Source: Helianthus annuus (lineage: Eukaryota; Streptophyta; Magnoliopsida; Asterales; Asteraceae). Taken from it: a DNA stretch of 64,000 nucleotides. The stretch's first letter is position 1, and each line of letters starts with the position of its first letter. The position numbers were made by a program, and so were the translations under genes. Of the stretch, positions 24,062 to 39,607 are shown in pieces. The DNA lies in contig NC_035448.2 in the NCBI RefSeq assembly GCF_002127325.2, forward strand, positions 129,905,678 to 129,969,677, read 5' to 3'. The notes below the pieces were generated by a model. That model saw nothing but the letters and a program-made list of their open reading frames with translations. It was not told where the DNA came from and did not search any database.

Positions 24062-24789
24062 TGTTAGGGCTGGATTTTTATTATAGGTGATCCTTACACG
24101 TGATCCTAACCAGTGATCCTTGTTTCTTTGGCAGACAGTGATCCTCAGCAGGACTTCAGGATCAGGATCATGGGACATTATAGGATCCTCATACTAACGA
24201 TCATCTTCGCTTAATGCAATGTTATTTTTGCAGGAATATCTAGCAGGATATGCTCTAGGCATCATGATCCAGGGACGCGTCTTCACAATTATGGCAAGAG
24301 CTTAATTGAAGAAAGACGTTGCACAGGATATGGAAACATGGCTTGATTCATGGGCAGCAATTTAGGCCAGATTATCTTTATTTCTAAAGGGGTAATGAGC
24401 TGATAATTAGTCATTTTACCTAAAATAAGTCATCTACACTTGTATAAATACCCCTCTTCCTCATTCGGAAGAACACACACGACATACAACGCAACTCTCA
24501 CACACTTAGACACCAAAAGCAATAGTGATCCTTGTACTCAGCTCATTATCATCCAAAGTTGTAATCATATTTTTGTTATATTGAAGTTGGTGATCGGTGG
24601 TTGCCATCACCCGAGGTTTTTTATGCCGGAGATCATTCATTGATCAAGGGCTTTTTCCTCGTATAAATCATTGTGTCTTTGCATCTTTTATCACAGAAGT
24701 GATCCTTTACTTTCATAATTAACCAAGCATCATACCCCGTTTACATAAAGTTTGGTTACATTATCCTTGTGTGATTTTTGACCAAAACA
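24062..24789 (+). repeat. 5' LTR of the young Tat element
   Basis: Starts TGTTAGGGCTGG and ends ACCAAAACA. It contains a TATA box at 24443-24450. Confidence 0.95.
24443..24450 (+). promoter_or_regulatory. Probable TATA box of the young Tat LTR
   Basis: tataaata in cacttgtataaatacccc. The same motif is at 34548-34555 in the 3' LTR. Transcription would begin about 30 bp downstream. Confidence 0.65.
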
Positions 24790-24790
24790 G

Positions 24791-24810
24791 TTTGGCGCCC
24801 ACCGTGGGGC
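24791..24810 (+). other. Primer-binding site of the young Tat element
   Basis: tttggcgcccaccgtggggc follows the LTR by one base and is repeated (minus strand 40227-40208) in the old copy. I do not assign the primer tRNA. Confidence 0.7.
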
Positions 24811-24866
24811 AATTGGTGCTTCATTCATAAGAAAATCTTTTGTTCGAAATCATTTGAAAGAGTTAC

Positions 24867-27473
24867 ATGGCTTCATCACTGAAGAACACGTCCACGGCGA
24901 TGTCTGCAGTCACCTCTTCAGAGATCACCTTGCCTCCTCTACCGGCAGGATCTCAGAAAAATACTGAGAAGAGATCAACTCCCACTTTCTCTAAACCTCT
25001 ATCTTCTTCTGCTATGAATTCTTCTATTCCCAGTACTAGTGATGTATTTGCTTTAATTTTGCAGATGAAGGATCGTATGCAGCGGCAAGATGAAACTAAC
25101 GAAAGGATCCTCAGGGAAATTGGAGATCTCAAAAGACAAAAGAAAGCGGCAGAGGATCATTCTCCACTGATGCCCAAATCCTTGAGTTTTGATACTCCAA
25201 TGATCACTTCCCAGCCATCAGGGATCCCGGACGTGCAAATCATAGGGGAGTCAAGAGGATCACATCTCAACTCGGCAGCAATGACTCAGACGTCAGGCTC
25301 ACATTTTCAGCCTGTAGGATCCTATCCTCAGTACATGGGATCCTTCAGGAATTTGGGAGCCTATCCGGAGACACAGCAGTTTCAAGGATCCTACTTTATT
25401 CCAGGATCATTCCAGGGCCAAGGATCCTCCTTTGTTCCAGGATCATCCCAGGTTCAAGGATCCTCCTTTGTTCCAGGATCATCCCAGGTTCAAGGATCCT
25501 CCTTCGTTCCAGGATCATCCCAGACACCAGGATCCTTCCAGATACCAGGATCCCTAAAAAATCTGCAAACAGGAAGTCTAGATGTCCATCAAGGAGACTT
25601 CATTCCAATGCAGACCATTGCTTCCACTGGTCCCTCCGTTGTTCCAGAACCCCAGCAATATGGATTCCCTAACTTGAACCCAATGGGAGGTAACACTTTA
25701 AACAATTACCCTACCACTAACCATGGATTCATGCAGGATACAGGTACCAATCATGCTATGGCCAGGGAGTTGCAGAAGCTGAAAGATATGATCTCAAGTG
25801 TTCCAGGGGTAGTCAAGCCTATCCCAGAGATTGCGGATGGAAGCCACAAGGTATCCCGTTTTGCACCACCAATTTGTGATGCAGAGGTACCCAAAAGGTT
25901 CCATATCCCTACCATGAAGTTGTATGATGGCACAACGGATCCAGAGGAGCATATAGCACAATACAGGGAGAGGATGGAGATCAATCCTATCCCAGAAAAA
26001 TTGAAGGAAGCATGCCTATGTAAAGGATTTGGATCCACTCTTACTGGATCAGCTCTTAAGTGGCTGCTAAGTCTTCCCCCTTACTCTATTACTTCATTTG
26101 CCAATTTAGTTAATTTATTCAATAACCAATTCTCTTGTAGCAGAAAATTTGAAAAATTAACTAGTGATTTGTACAGGATAACTCAAAATCATAATGAATC
26201 ATTAAGGGATTATATAACTAAATTTAGTAAAGAATCCTTGGACATTCCCAACTTGGATATGGCTACGGCTGTTGAAGCCTTCAAAATGGGACTGCTTAAG
26301 GATTCATTATTCTATGATGATCTTGTTATGACACCATGCAGGAATTTAGATGAAGTAAGAACTCGAGCACTCAGGTTTATCCGGCTAGAGGATGACAAGA
26401 GGATCCAGGAGAGACAAGTAGGATCCTCAAAACAAGATAAGCAAGGATCCTCCTTCAAGAGCAACAAGTTCAAATCCTACCATAGAAATGAGAACAAGAA
26501 TGTGCATGCTGTTGACCAAGAAGAGGATGATGAAGGATATCCTCCAATCTCAGAATATTGTTTTTCCGTTGATAATCATGAACTAATCCTTGCAATGCAG
26601 AATCTAGGTGAAAAAGCTAGGTGGCCCAGGAAGAATGATAAACCATCCGGGACTAAAGACAAGTCAAAATGGTGTGCATACCATGAGGATTTCGGGCATC
26701 TAACTGAAGATTGCATAGCCTTAAGAAAAGAAATCGGATACCTGCTAAGCAAGGGGCATCTAAAAGAGTTATTGGGGAGAAAAAAGCAAAGGACCCAGGA
26801 TCCTGAAAGGATCCCCGAAAAAGCTCCAGCACCTCCGGCAAATGCACAAGTGATCAACTTTATATCCGGAGGATCAGACATCTGTGGTACATCCTTCTCG
26901 GCGGCCAAAAGACATGCAAAAGAATCAAAAATGGATAATGGAGAAAGGCCTATTAGAACATCAAGTGTCTCAGAAGGGAAGATGATAACATTTGACGAGG
27001 ATGATCGCATCAACATTCAGGATCCTCACCATGATAGTTTAGTTATCACTCTCTTTATCTCTAACCATTTTGTCCGCAGGATCCTTATTGATGGAGGGAG
27101 CTCAGTGAACATTATCCAGCTTGATGTCCTGAAGAAGATGGGAATCCCAGAATCAGACATCACACCAAGATCCTCCGTGCTTGTAGGATTCAGTGGGGAG
27201 ACGAAGAAAACTCTGGGGGACATCAAACTCCCAATCTACGTGGAAGGATTACATAATTACCAAAAATTTTGTGTTATTGACTGTTTATCTTGTTGCAACG
27301 TTATCCTTGGCAGGCCTTGGATACATGACATGAAAGCAGTCCCATCTACCTACCATCAATGTGTGAAGCTCCCTAGCCCATGGGGAATAATCAAGATCGA
27401 TAGTGACCAGCAGGAGGCTAAGGATTGTTATACCTCATCTATGAAGCCAACCTCGAAGCCAAGGGAGCAATAG
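24867..27473 (+). CDS. Gag-protease polyprotein, young Tat element (868 aa)
   Basis: Encodes the particle-forming Gag and the element's aspartic protease. The ATG at 24867 is the first after the PBS. In order: a Ser/Thr/Pro-rich N terminus with a short coiled coil (about 65-95); four units of a 12-residue repeat around GSSFVPGSSQVQ (about 174-225); the retrotransposon Gag domain (about 345-515, from YDGTTDPEEHIAQY to RFIRLEDDKR); a zinc-knuckle variant, CAYHEDFGHLTEDC (near 602); and the protease with ILIDGGSSVNII (near 738). The active-site triad reads DGG rather than the more usual DTG or DSG. The frame ends in TAG at 27471-27473, followed by CAATTA and an open frame into pol. Confidence 0.92.
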   Translation: MASSLKNTSTAMSAVTSSEITLPPLPAGSQKNTEKRSTPTFSKPLSSSAMNSSIPSTSDVFALILQMKDRMQRQDETNERILREIGDLKRQKKAAEDHSPLMPKSLSFDTPMITSQPSGIPDVQIIGESRGSHLNSAAMTQTSGSHFQPVGSYPQYMGSFRNLGAYPETQQFQGSYFIPGSFQGQGSSFVPGSSQVQGSSFVPGSSQVQGSSFVPGSSQTPGSFQIPGSLKNLQTGSLDVHQGDFIPMQTIASTGPSVVPEPQQYGFPNLNPMGGNTLNNYPTTNHGFMQDTGTNHAMARELQKLKDMISSVPGVVKPIPEIADGSHKVSRFAPPICDAEVPKRFHIPTMKLYDGTTDPEEHIAQYRERMEINPIPEKLKEACLCKGFGSTLTGSALKWLLSLPPYSITSFANLVNLFNNQFSCSRKFEKLTSDLYRITQNHNESLRDYITKFSKESLDIPNLDMATAVEAFKMGLLKDSLFYDDLVMTPCRNLDEVRTRALRFIRLEDDKRIQERQVGSSKQDKQGSSFKSNKFKSYHRNENKNVHAVDQEEDDEGYPPISEYCFSVDNHELILAMQNLGEKARWPRKNDKPSGTKDKSKWCAYHEDFGHLTEDCIALRKEIGYLLSKGHLKELLGRKKQRTQDPERIPEKAPAPPANAQVINFISGGSDICGTSFSAAKRHAKESKMDNGERPIRTSSVSEGKMITFDEDDRINIQDPHHDSLVITLFISNHFVRRILIDGGSSVNIIQLDVLKKMGIPESDITPRSSVLVGFSGETKKTLGDIKLPIYVEGLHNYQKFCVIDCLSCCNVILGRPWIHDMKAVPSTYHQCVKLPSPWGIIKIDSDQQEAKDCYTSSMKPTSKPREQ
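25388..25545 (+). repeat. 36-bp coding minisatellite in gag
   Basis: Units of ggatcctcctttgttccagg plus atcatcccaggttcaa, about four copies, each translating to the 12-residue GSSFVPGSSQVQ repeat. The old copy has about six units at 37160-37381. Confidence 0.85.
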
Positions 27474-30779
<3,306 letters not shown>

Positions 30780-32254
30780 ACGTGATCCTTCATGCATGTG
30801 ATCCTTACATTGAAGTATCCTTGAAGGATCCCGGAGATATCAGTGATCCTTACTCTGGTAATATGCTTATCCTAAAACTATTGCATTTTCTTACTTTTTA
30901 CCTAAGGATAAGGATCATGTATCCTTCATCCTCTACTCACAAACCATTTGAGTTATGATAGTTCAGGTATCTTCAGCAAGTCGTCAAAGATCTCCAAAAG
31001 CACCACAGATCCTTGGGTCCAACCCCAGTTATCCTTGGGATTATCCCCAGTTTCCGCCAGCAGCGCACGATGATCCTGGTATAGTTCACGTCTTTGGGAC
31101 CAGTACCCACTTTCGGGGCTGACAACCTCATCGTACTGGCTATATTTAGGATCCTACGTATAATGGTAGACGTACCATACATCCGTTCCTAAGGTTTCTA
31201 ACGTTTTCACGTTAGCTAAGGTTTTGACATTTTCATGTCACCAAGTTTGGATAGTCGCCAGAAAAGGGCCATACTCCAGTTTACATACGATCCTTTGGGC
31301 TTGTCCCCAGTTATCCTATGGGCTTGTCCCCAGTGATCCTCTGGGATCATTCTCAGTTATCCTATGGGCTTGTCCCCAGTGATCCTCTGGGATCATTCTC
31401 AGTTATCCTATGGGCTTGTCCCCAGTGATCCTCTGGGATCATCCCCAGTTATCCTTTGAGCATGTCCCCAGTTACTAATTTATCTTTTACATTGGCTTAG
31501 TCCCAAGTTATATCTCACTTTTCGGGTTTTGGAAGTCTAAACACATAAGGGTCCTTAATCCTTATTAACTATCAAAGTCTTATCTATGATTGCCTTGATT
31601 GAAGGTAAGGATCCTAACTTGGGTCCTCAGGTATGATCCTTGACTATTTTGATTATATTCATTATCCTAACCGACCCTTATACTTTGACAACCAAACCTA
31701 TGATCCTTGAACTAAAGTACTTGGAAAACTTTCAATATCAGGATATTTGATCTAGGATCATATCCTAAGTTTGGATAACATATTTTCAACTCTTGCTACT
31801 TTAAAATATACTACAAAAACAACTGAGAAACAAGAAGATAAGGATGACAACACGAGATAAGCCAGAAAAGTTAAGTTATATTATTAAACAAAAGGATCAT
31901 TAACCCTTTCAAAAAGTTGTCAAAATTGCCAACCCACATTTCTACCAGCAAAACGTGGCCCGTCCACATGGGTTGGCAAAAGGTGTCCATTGTCTATGCG
32001 GTCTTAGCATTGTGCAGGAAATTAAAAGCGGCAGGATCACAAAGGCTTCATCCCCCAAACAGAGGATCCCTCCACCTTTTGTAATCCTACCTATTGTCCA
32101 AAGGATCCAGGATCCTTAACCCTAAGAAACTATTGTTCAGAAATTACAGACCATAATTGTTTCAAACATCAACAACCACAAAAAACCACTACCAAACCTA
32201 AAAAATTGGGCTCCGGCCTAGTCAACAATATCCATCATCGCCCAATCATGCAGC
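30780..32254. repeat. Spacer between pol and the opposite-strand gene (young copy)
   Basis: Non-coding. At about 31311-31460 a 46-bp unit (ttatcctatgggcttgtccc plus cagtgatcctctgggatcattctcag) is repeated about three times head to tail, with single variants on either side. Related, diverged units in the old copy lie at 20500-20570. Confidence 0.75.
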
Positions 32255-33850
32255 CTACACCTTTGCTGCTCCATCACCACTAGCTTCACCCTGATCCTTA
32301 CCAGCATCTCCACCTTCAAGCATAGGGATATCCTCAGCATCATCATCATCCTCCAACTCTGCCAGCCTTGCCTTCCAACCTTCCACGTCCCATGTACCTT
32401 TGTCAAAGGAAGGATCTTGAGCCTCCGCAGCCATCTGCAGCTGGATCTTGTACATGGTTATCGCAGCAGAAACCTTAGCATCCTGGGTGATATCATGCTT
32501 CTCGTAGTCAAACTTGATCAATGCTTTGACAGCTTCATCCCTGGTAGCCCGGAGCTCCTTCTCAAGATCGGCTATCTTGAGATCCTTCAGTGCACCCATC
32601 TGGTGGAGGTCGGCAATTTGGCGATCCTGATCTTCAACATGGTTAACATAAGTCTCTATTTCAGTAAGTTTCTGCAAAAACAACAAGATATGACATCAGA
32701 CACAGGTGATCCTCAAAAACCATCAGGATAACCCACAGGGGCAGTGATCCTAACCTCGTTGACAGAATCAAGGAATTGCTGACGGAGGAGGGGAAATCCT
32801 TGTAGATCTTCAGTAGTCTTCCTCTTCTTCCCCTTGCCTCGAATAGGTGCTTTGGGAGCTGATACTGAAGGACTGGCAGCAGGAGCCTTCTTCTTTGAAG
32901 ATGTGACATTGGCAAGATCACTTATCCCGAATTTGGAGGCAGATTTGACAGACTTGGCGGACTTTCCAGCACCTACACAATCAAAAACAAGATAAGTTGC
33001 TTTATTAATCAAACAATCCTACATTTAATTTATATTCTATAAGGATACTTACTTGACATAGTGGCAGATGCAGAGGATACTTCTTGAGAATCTTGGACGG
33101 TGACTTGGAAACTTCTGATTTCAGGATTAAGCTTTTTAAAAGCTAGGACTCTCTCTTTTGCAGCAGGGCTTAATTTCAGATGAGCAATGGATATAGCTGC
33201 ACAAGAGATAAAAAGAGATATTAGTGATCCTCATTATATGAGACAGGGCTGATAGTGATCCTTCGAGGATCCCCTATCCTACCATGAGTGGCCCATTCCT
33301 TGGGCAGATCCTTCCCATCTGGGATGGAATCTCTTCTCACAAAGAAGAAACGACGCTTCCAGTTTGTGTCATTTTTGGTAACTTTCATAACAGGGTGATC
33401 CTCCCCGGCCTTCCGTTTCAGCAGATACCGGTAAGAACCAAAAGTGGTAAAATCGTAAAGCTCGGCCAACTCCGTCATCCCCAGATCAATCCCTTTCTGC
33501 TCAATGATCCTCTCGAAGGTATAAAGAACCCTCCAGATCATCGGCATAGCTTGGATGTAAGAGATGCCGGTTAAGGAAAAGAAAGACTGGGTAAAGTCTG
33601 GAAAAGGATACGAGTACCCTATAGCAAACGGGGTAGCAGGAAAAGCCACCCAGACATCCGAGACAAAGTCGCTCAAAGCAGTAGGATCAAAGGATTTAAA
33701 AACGGCATTCGCCGGAAAGCAATGACGAATTCTGTCTATGTGAACATCAGTGAAACAACACCTCTCCGTAGGAGAATCCTTGATAATCCCCTGGCTTTTT
33801 AAGGGACTATCCTTCTTGGGATCCTTGTGTGGAGAATTCCGGAGCAACAT
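32255..33850 (-). CDS. Four-exon opposite-strand gene of the young Tat element (448 aa)
   Basis: Exons (minus): 33850-33283, 33196-33053, 32972-32755, 32671-32255, all with GT-AG introns of 82-86 bp and phases 1, 1, 0. The start at 33850 matches the start of the homologous gene at 18156 and gives identical first-exon length. Exon 1 (189 codons) holds the conserved region with SLTGISYIQAMPMIWRVLYT and NWKRRFFFVRRD (about 173-184). Exon 3 has a basic GKGKKRK stretch that could direct nuclear import. Exon 4 is a coiled coil with an acidic tail. It resembles proteins annotated in plants as putative gypsy-type transposon. A TATA box lies about 150 bp upstream. Such additional ORFs are known in Tat elements; their role is unknown. 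Confidence 0.82.
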
Positions 33851-34000
33851 ATTTGTAACGGGATGGAAACAGAGTAGAAGCAGAAAACAGAGCAAAGAGA
33901 AAAGAAAGAGAGAAGAAGAGGATACCTGATCAGTCTTCGGTAGCGATTATAAAGGGAAGATATCTCGAATTTAAATGCAGAATGATCCTAACCCTATCTC

Positions 34001-34010
34001 CTATTTATAA
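34001..34010 (-). promoter_or_regulatory. TATA box of the opposite-strand gene (young copy)
   Basis: Minus-strand ttataaatag, about 150 bp upstream of the ATG at 33850 and about 160 bp inside the 3' LTR boundary. Sequence and spacing are shared with the old copy (18005-18015). Confidence 0.6.
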
Positions 34011-34153
34011 TCATGATTTGCAGGGATTGTCACATCTATGACGTAATGATCACAACGGCTAGTCCATGTGTAACGGCTAGTTATTCGGAGTCACCCGTTG
34101 GAGATAAGAACAAAACAAAATATAACTCGTCTATTTACAATTAACTCCTTATA

Positions 34154-34166
34154 TTTTGGGGGCAAT
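34154..34166 (+). other. Purine-rich tract before the 3' LTR
   Basis: ttttgggggcaat directly precedes the 3' LTR at 34167. The old copy has an almost identical tract. Confidence 0.65.
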
Positions 34167-34894
34167 TGTTAGGGCTGGATTTTTATTATAGGTGATCCTT
34201 ACACGTGATCCTAACCAGTGATCCTTGTTTCTTTGGCAGACAGTGATCCTCAGCAGGACTTCAGGATCAGGATCATGGGACATTATAGGATCCTCATACT
34301 AACGATCATCTTCGCTTAATGCAATGTTATTTTTGCAGGAATATCTAGCAGGATATGCTCTAGGCATCATGATCCAGGGACGCGTCTTCACAATTATGGC
34401 AAGAGCTTAATTGAAGAAAGACGTTGCACAGGATATGGAAACATGGCTTGATTCATGGGCAGCAATTTAGGCTAGATTATCTTTATTTCTAAAGGGGTAA
34501 TGAGCTGATAATTAGTCATTTTACCTAAAATAAGTCATCTACACTTGTATAAATACCCCTCTTCCTCATTCGGAAGAACACACACGACATACAACGCAAC
34601 TCTCACACACTTAGACACCAAAAGCAATAGTGATCCTTGTACTCAGCTCATTATCATCCAAAGTTGTAATCATATTTTTGTTATATTGAAGTTGGTGATC
34701 GGTGGTTGCCATCACCCGAGGTTTTTTATGCCGGAGATCATTCATTGATCAAGGGCTTTTTCCTCGTATAAATCATTGTGTCTTTGCATCTTTTATCACA
34801 GAAGTGATCCTTTACTTTCATAATTAACCAAGCATCATACCCCGTTTACATAAAGTTTGGTTACATTATCCTTGTGTGATTTTTGACCAAAACA
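34167..34894 (+). repeat. 3' LTR of the young Tat element
   Basis: 728 bp with one observed difference from the 5' LTR. Followed by TSD atacc. Confidence 0.95.
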
Positions 34895-34899
34895 ATACC

Positions 34900-35226
34900 T
34901 GCTCGGAGCAATTTCTCTACCTCTTCCTGGATAATAGCATTTATTTCTGGTGCAAACTTCCTCCTTTTCTGATGGATTGGTTTGAATGACATGTCAATGC
35001 CAAGTTTGTAAGTGATAATATCCTTAGATATACCTGTCATATCCTCATGTTTCCATGCAAAGGTAGTTTTCCTCCTTTTGAGGAAGGATATGAGGTCTTC
35101 TTTCATTTTGCCAAGGATCCCTGACCCGATATAGATTTTGGATTCAAGATCACCAGGATCCATGAGGATTTCTACTACATCCTGCTCTCTTGCCTCCAAG
35201 ACATCCCTTGGAGGATACTTTGATTG
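34900..35226 (-). pseudogene. pol of the old Tat element, N-terminal fragment
   Basis: Corresponds to the first 110 or so codons of pol in the young copy, including the KRRKFAPE region just before RT. It is cut after the codons for LLRAG by the young element; the rest resumes at 24056. It is preceded in frame by the gag stop TAG at 35229-35227. Confidence 0.88.
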
Positions 35227-37381
35227 CTACTGTTCCCTTGACTTTGAGGCTGGTTTCATTGATGAAGTGTAACAGTTTTTATCCTCTTGCTGATCACTAT
35301 CAATCTTCACTATTCCCCAAGGACTAGGGAGCTTCACACATTGATGGTAGGTGGATGGGACTGCCTTCATATCGTGTATCCAAGGCCTGCCAAGGATAAC
35401 ATTACAACAAGATAAACAGTCAATAACACAAAATTTTTTATAAGAATGTAGGCCTTCGATGTATATTGGGAGTTTAATGTCCCCCAGAGTATTCTTAGTT
35501 TCGCCACTGAATCCCACGAGCACAGAGGATCTTGGTATGATATCGGACTCAGGGATATTCATCTTTTTGAGAACATCAAGCTGGATAATGTTCACAGAGC
35601 TCCCTCCATCTATAAGGATCCTGCGAACAAAATGATTAAAAATAAAGAGAGTAACAACCAAACTATCGTGATGAGGATCCTGGATATCAACACGATCATC
35701 CTCATCAAAGGTTATGACTTTTCCTTCAGAGACACTTGATGTTCGAATGGGTCTATCTCCACTATCCATCTTGGTTTCCTTTGCATGCCTTTTAGCTGCT
35801 GAGAAGGATGTGCCACAAATGTCTGATCCTCCAGAAATAAACTTTATTACTTGTGCATCTGCTGGAGGGGCCAGAGCTTTCTCAGGGATCCTTTCAGGAT
35901 CCTGAGTCCTTGACTTTTTTCTCCCCAATAATTCTTTCAGGTGCCCCTTGCTCAACAAGTATCCAATTTCTTTTCTCAGTGCAATGCATTCTTCTGTGAG
36001 ATGCCCAAAATCTTCATGGTATGTGCACCACTTTGATTTATCTTTAGTTACAGCTGGTCTGTCATTTTTCCTGGGCCATCTAGCTTTATCACCTAAATTC
36101 TGCATCGCAAGGATTAGTTCATTGTTATCAACAGAAAAACAATATTCAGAAATTGGAGGATAATCCTCATCATCCTCTTCTTGATCAACAACATGCACAT
36201 TCTGGTTATCAGATTTGTTATAGGATCTGAATTTGTTGTTCTTGAACGAGGATCCTTGCTTTTCTTGTTTTGAGGATCCTGCTAATCTCTCCTGGATCCT
36301 CTTATCATCCTCTAGCCGGATGAACCTGAGTGCCCGGGTTCTTACCTCATCTAGGTTCCTGCATGGTGTCATAACAAGATCATCATAGAATAATGAATCC
36401 TTAAGTAATCCCATTTTAAAGGCCTCAACAGCCGTGGCTATATCCAGGTTAGGAATGTCTAAGGATTCTTTACTAATTTTGTGATATAATCCCTTAATGA
36501 TTCATTATGACCCTGGGTTATCCTATATAAATCACTAGTTAAACGTTCAAATTTTCTACTACAAGAAAACTGACTATTAAATAGGTTAACTAGATTAGCA
36601 AATGAGGTAATAGAGTAAGGGGAAGACTTAGCAGCCATTTGAGAGCTGATCCAGTAAGAGTGGATCCAAATCCCTTACACAGACATGCTTCCTTTAACCT
36701 TTCTGGGATTGGATTGATCTCCATCCTCTCCCTGTATTGTGCTATGTGTTCTTCACGATCCGTTGAACCATCATATAACTTCATGGTTGGCACGTGGAAC
36801 CTCTTGGGTATCTCAGCATCACAGATTGGTGGTGCAAAACGAGATATCTTATGGCTCCCATCTGCAATCTCCGGGATAGGTTTGACCACTCCTGGAACAC
36901 TTGATATCATATCCTTTAACTTTTGTAATTCTCTGGCCATGGCATGATTGATACCTGTATCCTGCATGAATCCATGATTAGTAGTAAGAGAATTATTAAG
37001 AGTGTTACCTCCCACCGGGTTTATATTAGGAACACCGGATGTGAACCCATATTGTTGAGACTCTGGGATGATCGAAGGACCAGTAGAAGCAATGGTCTGC
37101 ATTGGAATAAAATCTCCCTGATGGACATCCGAACTTCCTGATTGCAAACTCCTTAAGGATCCCGGCATCTGGAAGGATCCTTGAAACTGGGATGATCTTT
37201 GAACAAAGGAGGATCCTTGAACCTGGGATGATCCTGGAACAAAGGAGGATCCTTGAACCTGGGATGATCCTGGAACAAAGGAGGATCCTTGAACCGGGGA
37301 TGATCCTGGAACAAAGGAAGATCCTTGAACCTGGGATGATCCTGGAACAAAGGAGGATCCTTGAACCTGGGATGATCCTTG
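35227..37381 (-). pseudogene. gag-protease of the old Tat element, main part
   Basis: The repeat region (about six GSSFVPGSSQVQ-type units, 37160-37381), Gag domain, zinc knuckle (CTYHEDFGHLTEEC) and protease (ILIDGGSSVNII) can be read. Frame breaks lie near 36625 and 36480, inside the Gag domain. The stop at 35229-35227 is TAG followed by CAATCA, matching the leaky context of the young copy. The 5' part continues at 39608 beyond the solo LTR. Confidence 0.85.
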
Positions 37382-39602
37382 TGTCACACCCCAACCAATG
37401 GCGGAAACATCGGGATGAGACGAAGTGTGAAGATTGCTAGAGACATCATAACGCTATTTGTGACAATATTTAGAAATTCCAAATTTCATTTCATTTCATA
37501 ACTTCAAATAGTCAACATTACAAGAAATTCAAATACAACAAGTTTAACATAACAACATGATAACATAACAAAATTTGATACAACATATTAAACCCTAACG
37601 TCTATATGTGTATCTAGGCATCAACGCTACTTCTTTTCTTAGCATCGTCCTCATCAACCTGTAACATGTTTAAAATAAAGTTAAATGCAAAAGCAAAGGC
37701 GAGTATACAAGTTTGATACGTACATAGCAAAAGATAAGTTTGAACAATTCCTCATAGCAAGCATGTGATTCAAGATAAACATTTAAACATGGCATGTGTC
37801 TAACATATCAAACCAAGAAAACGCAACTTGCTCATGACATAACCAAAGTTTCAGTAGAGGCGGGTCGTTAATCCTATAGCGCTACATATGTCAAGGTTTG
37901 GCTCGTACGAAGTTAATGATAAGTTCAACACATAAGAATCACCCAAATTTAAAGTATCAAGTCATCACATATACAAGCATGTTATAGGAATGTTCATGTG
38001 TTTAGACAAAAGTTCATGTGTAAGTTTCAATAGGTAAACATGTTACACCCCAAAAGTAGTAAAAGTAAAAAGGGGAAAAGTACGAGTATACTCACAAAGT
38101 TTGCATATGTTTTCCGATTATCCAATTGTTGACGAGTAGAGATTTAGAGTCCGAATGTATAAGGGTTAAGGTTCAAGTATGTTTAGAGTCGAGATTCGGT
38201 GTTTAAAACAACATAAAAATAAGATATGAGAATAACATGGAAAATAATCATTTAGTACATATGATGCTTGTTCTTGACACTAGGAAACTCGAAGGAGTTT
38301 AGATGTTTTCATGGAACAAGGTTCCATTAGAATCGTGACAAGTTATCATAGTCTAGGATGATGTAATCTAGTACCCCGACATATGAACACTAGTTCATCA
38401 TCAAAGATTCGATTATTCGAATAATATATTTAGGTTATATAATATATGTCCAATAGTTCAAGCATGAGGTAGAAGATTAAAATCTTCATTTTGGTACCTC
38501 TAAATGTCATAGAAGTCATGTAGGAGGTAGGAAGATCAAGTCTTCCATTTAGGCACCTCTATGTGTTCACCACTACACTTGATGTAAAAAAAACAACCAA
38601 GGAGGGTCATGAACATACAATAAAGAATAAGAAATATACACACTAACTAAGAGAAATCATCAAATCATGTGAGGATTGTATGTTTGGACAACCCAAGTTG
38701 TTCCATAATCACTCATGTATCAAAGACAAAGTTTGACATGACTTGTGGGTTAAAAACCCTAAACAAAACACCAAGTTTATGAGGTTTAATCCTCTGATTT
38801 TAAATGTCTCAACCTTGTTTTTAAGCTTAACCAACCATGGGATAAGTTGTAAACATTAGGACATAGGTATGAGATGTGTTAGACACAAGTTGCATAGGTT
38901 TAAACAAGTTTTTGATGAACATAAAAACAAACAGAAAGTTTATGGACTATTTCGGGGCATTTCCAGGTCTGATTTCTCCAAGGAGAAGTCTAGGAATCGA
39001 ACCCCATGATTATACAAGCAAGTAGGAAAAAGAATCGAGTGAATCGGATAAGAATTGAGTGAGTTATGCTCATTTTCGTGAAGGGGTGTCAATCTACTCG
39101 AACCCTTGCTTTCAGCTACGGTTTGGTGGATGTTTTGTGAGTTTTTAGGGTTGCAAAAGTGGTAGGGAGGCTGGTTATAAGTGGTATTTATAGGGGGAAG
39201 GATTAGGGTTTCAATGGGTTGGGCTTTGGAAGTGTTTAGAAGGGGTTACACCTTGAAACTAGCCCACAAAACCCAACTATATGGGGCTGAATTTTGCTGA
39301 ATTGGGCTGCCATATTTCTTTATTTTTTTTATTTTTTAAAACATTATAATGAGTAATTTTGTTAATTAAGTTGTGTAATAATGTGCAACAATGCTTCCCC
39401 TAACTTGTAACAAGGTGAAATATGAAATAAAACATGATTTAACTAGGTAAAAAGTGTAATGTACAAGTTTTATTTACGTAGCAAGTTCCGTATTTTACAA
39501 CGATTACAATGAAAGAATGGTTATAAGAACACAAGATTTCCAAAGTTAGAATTTCACGTAAGGTTTCTAAATGTAGGAAGTTTGAAAACGCAGGGCGTTA
39601 CA
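37382..39602 (-). mobile_element. Solo LTR of the LARD family inside old gag
   Basis: 2221 bp, clearly the same family as the LTRs at 3379 and 8686 but inverted and visibly diverged (substitutions and small indels). It is flanked by the perfect 5-bp repeat ccttg (37377-37381 and 39603-39607). It splits the gag frame of the old Tat element at its repeat region. There is no internal domain, so it is a recombined solo LTR. Confidence 0.92.
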
Positions 39603-39607
39603 CCTTG

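Noticed and set aside
24062..24178. Pol frame of the old Tat element extended through 24178 with its own Met start
   Set aside because: The added codons are LTR sequence of the inserted young element; the real fragment ends at the TSD, 24056.
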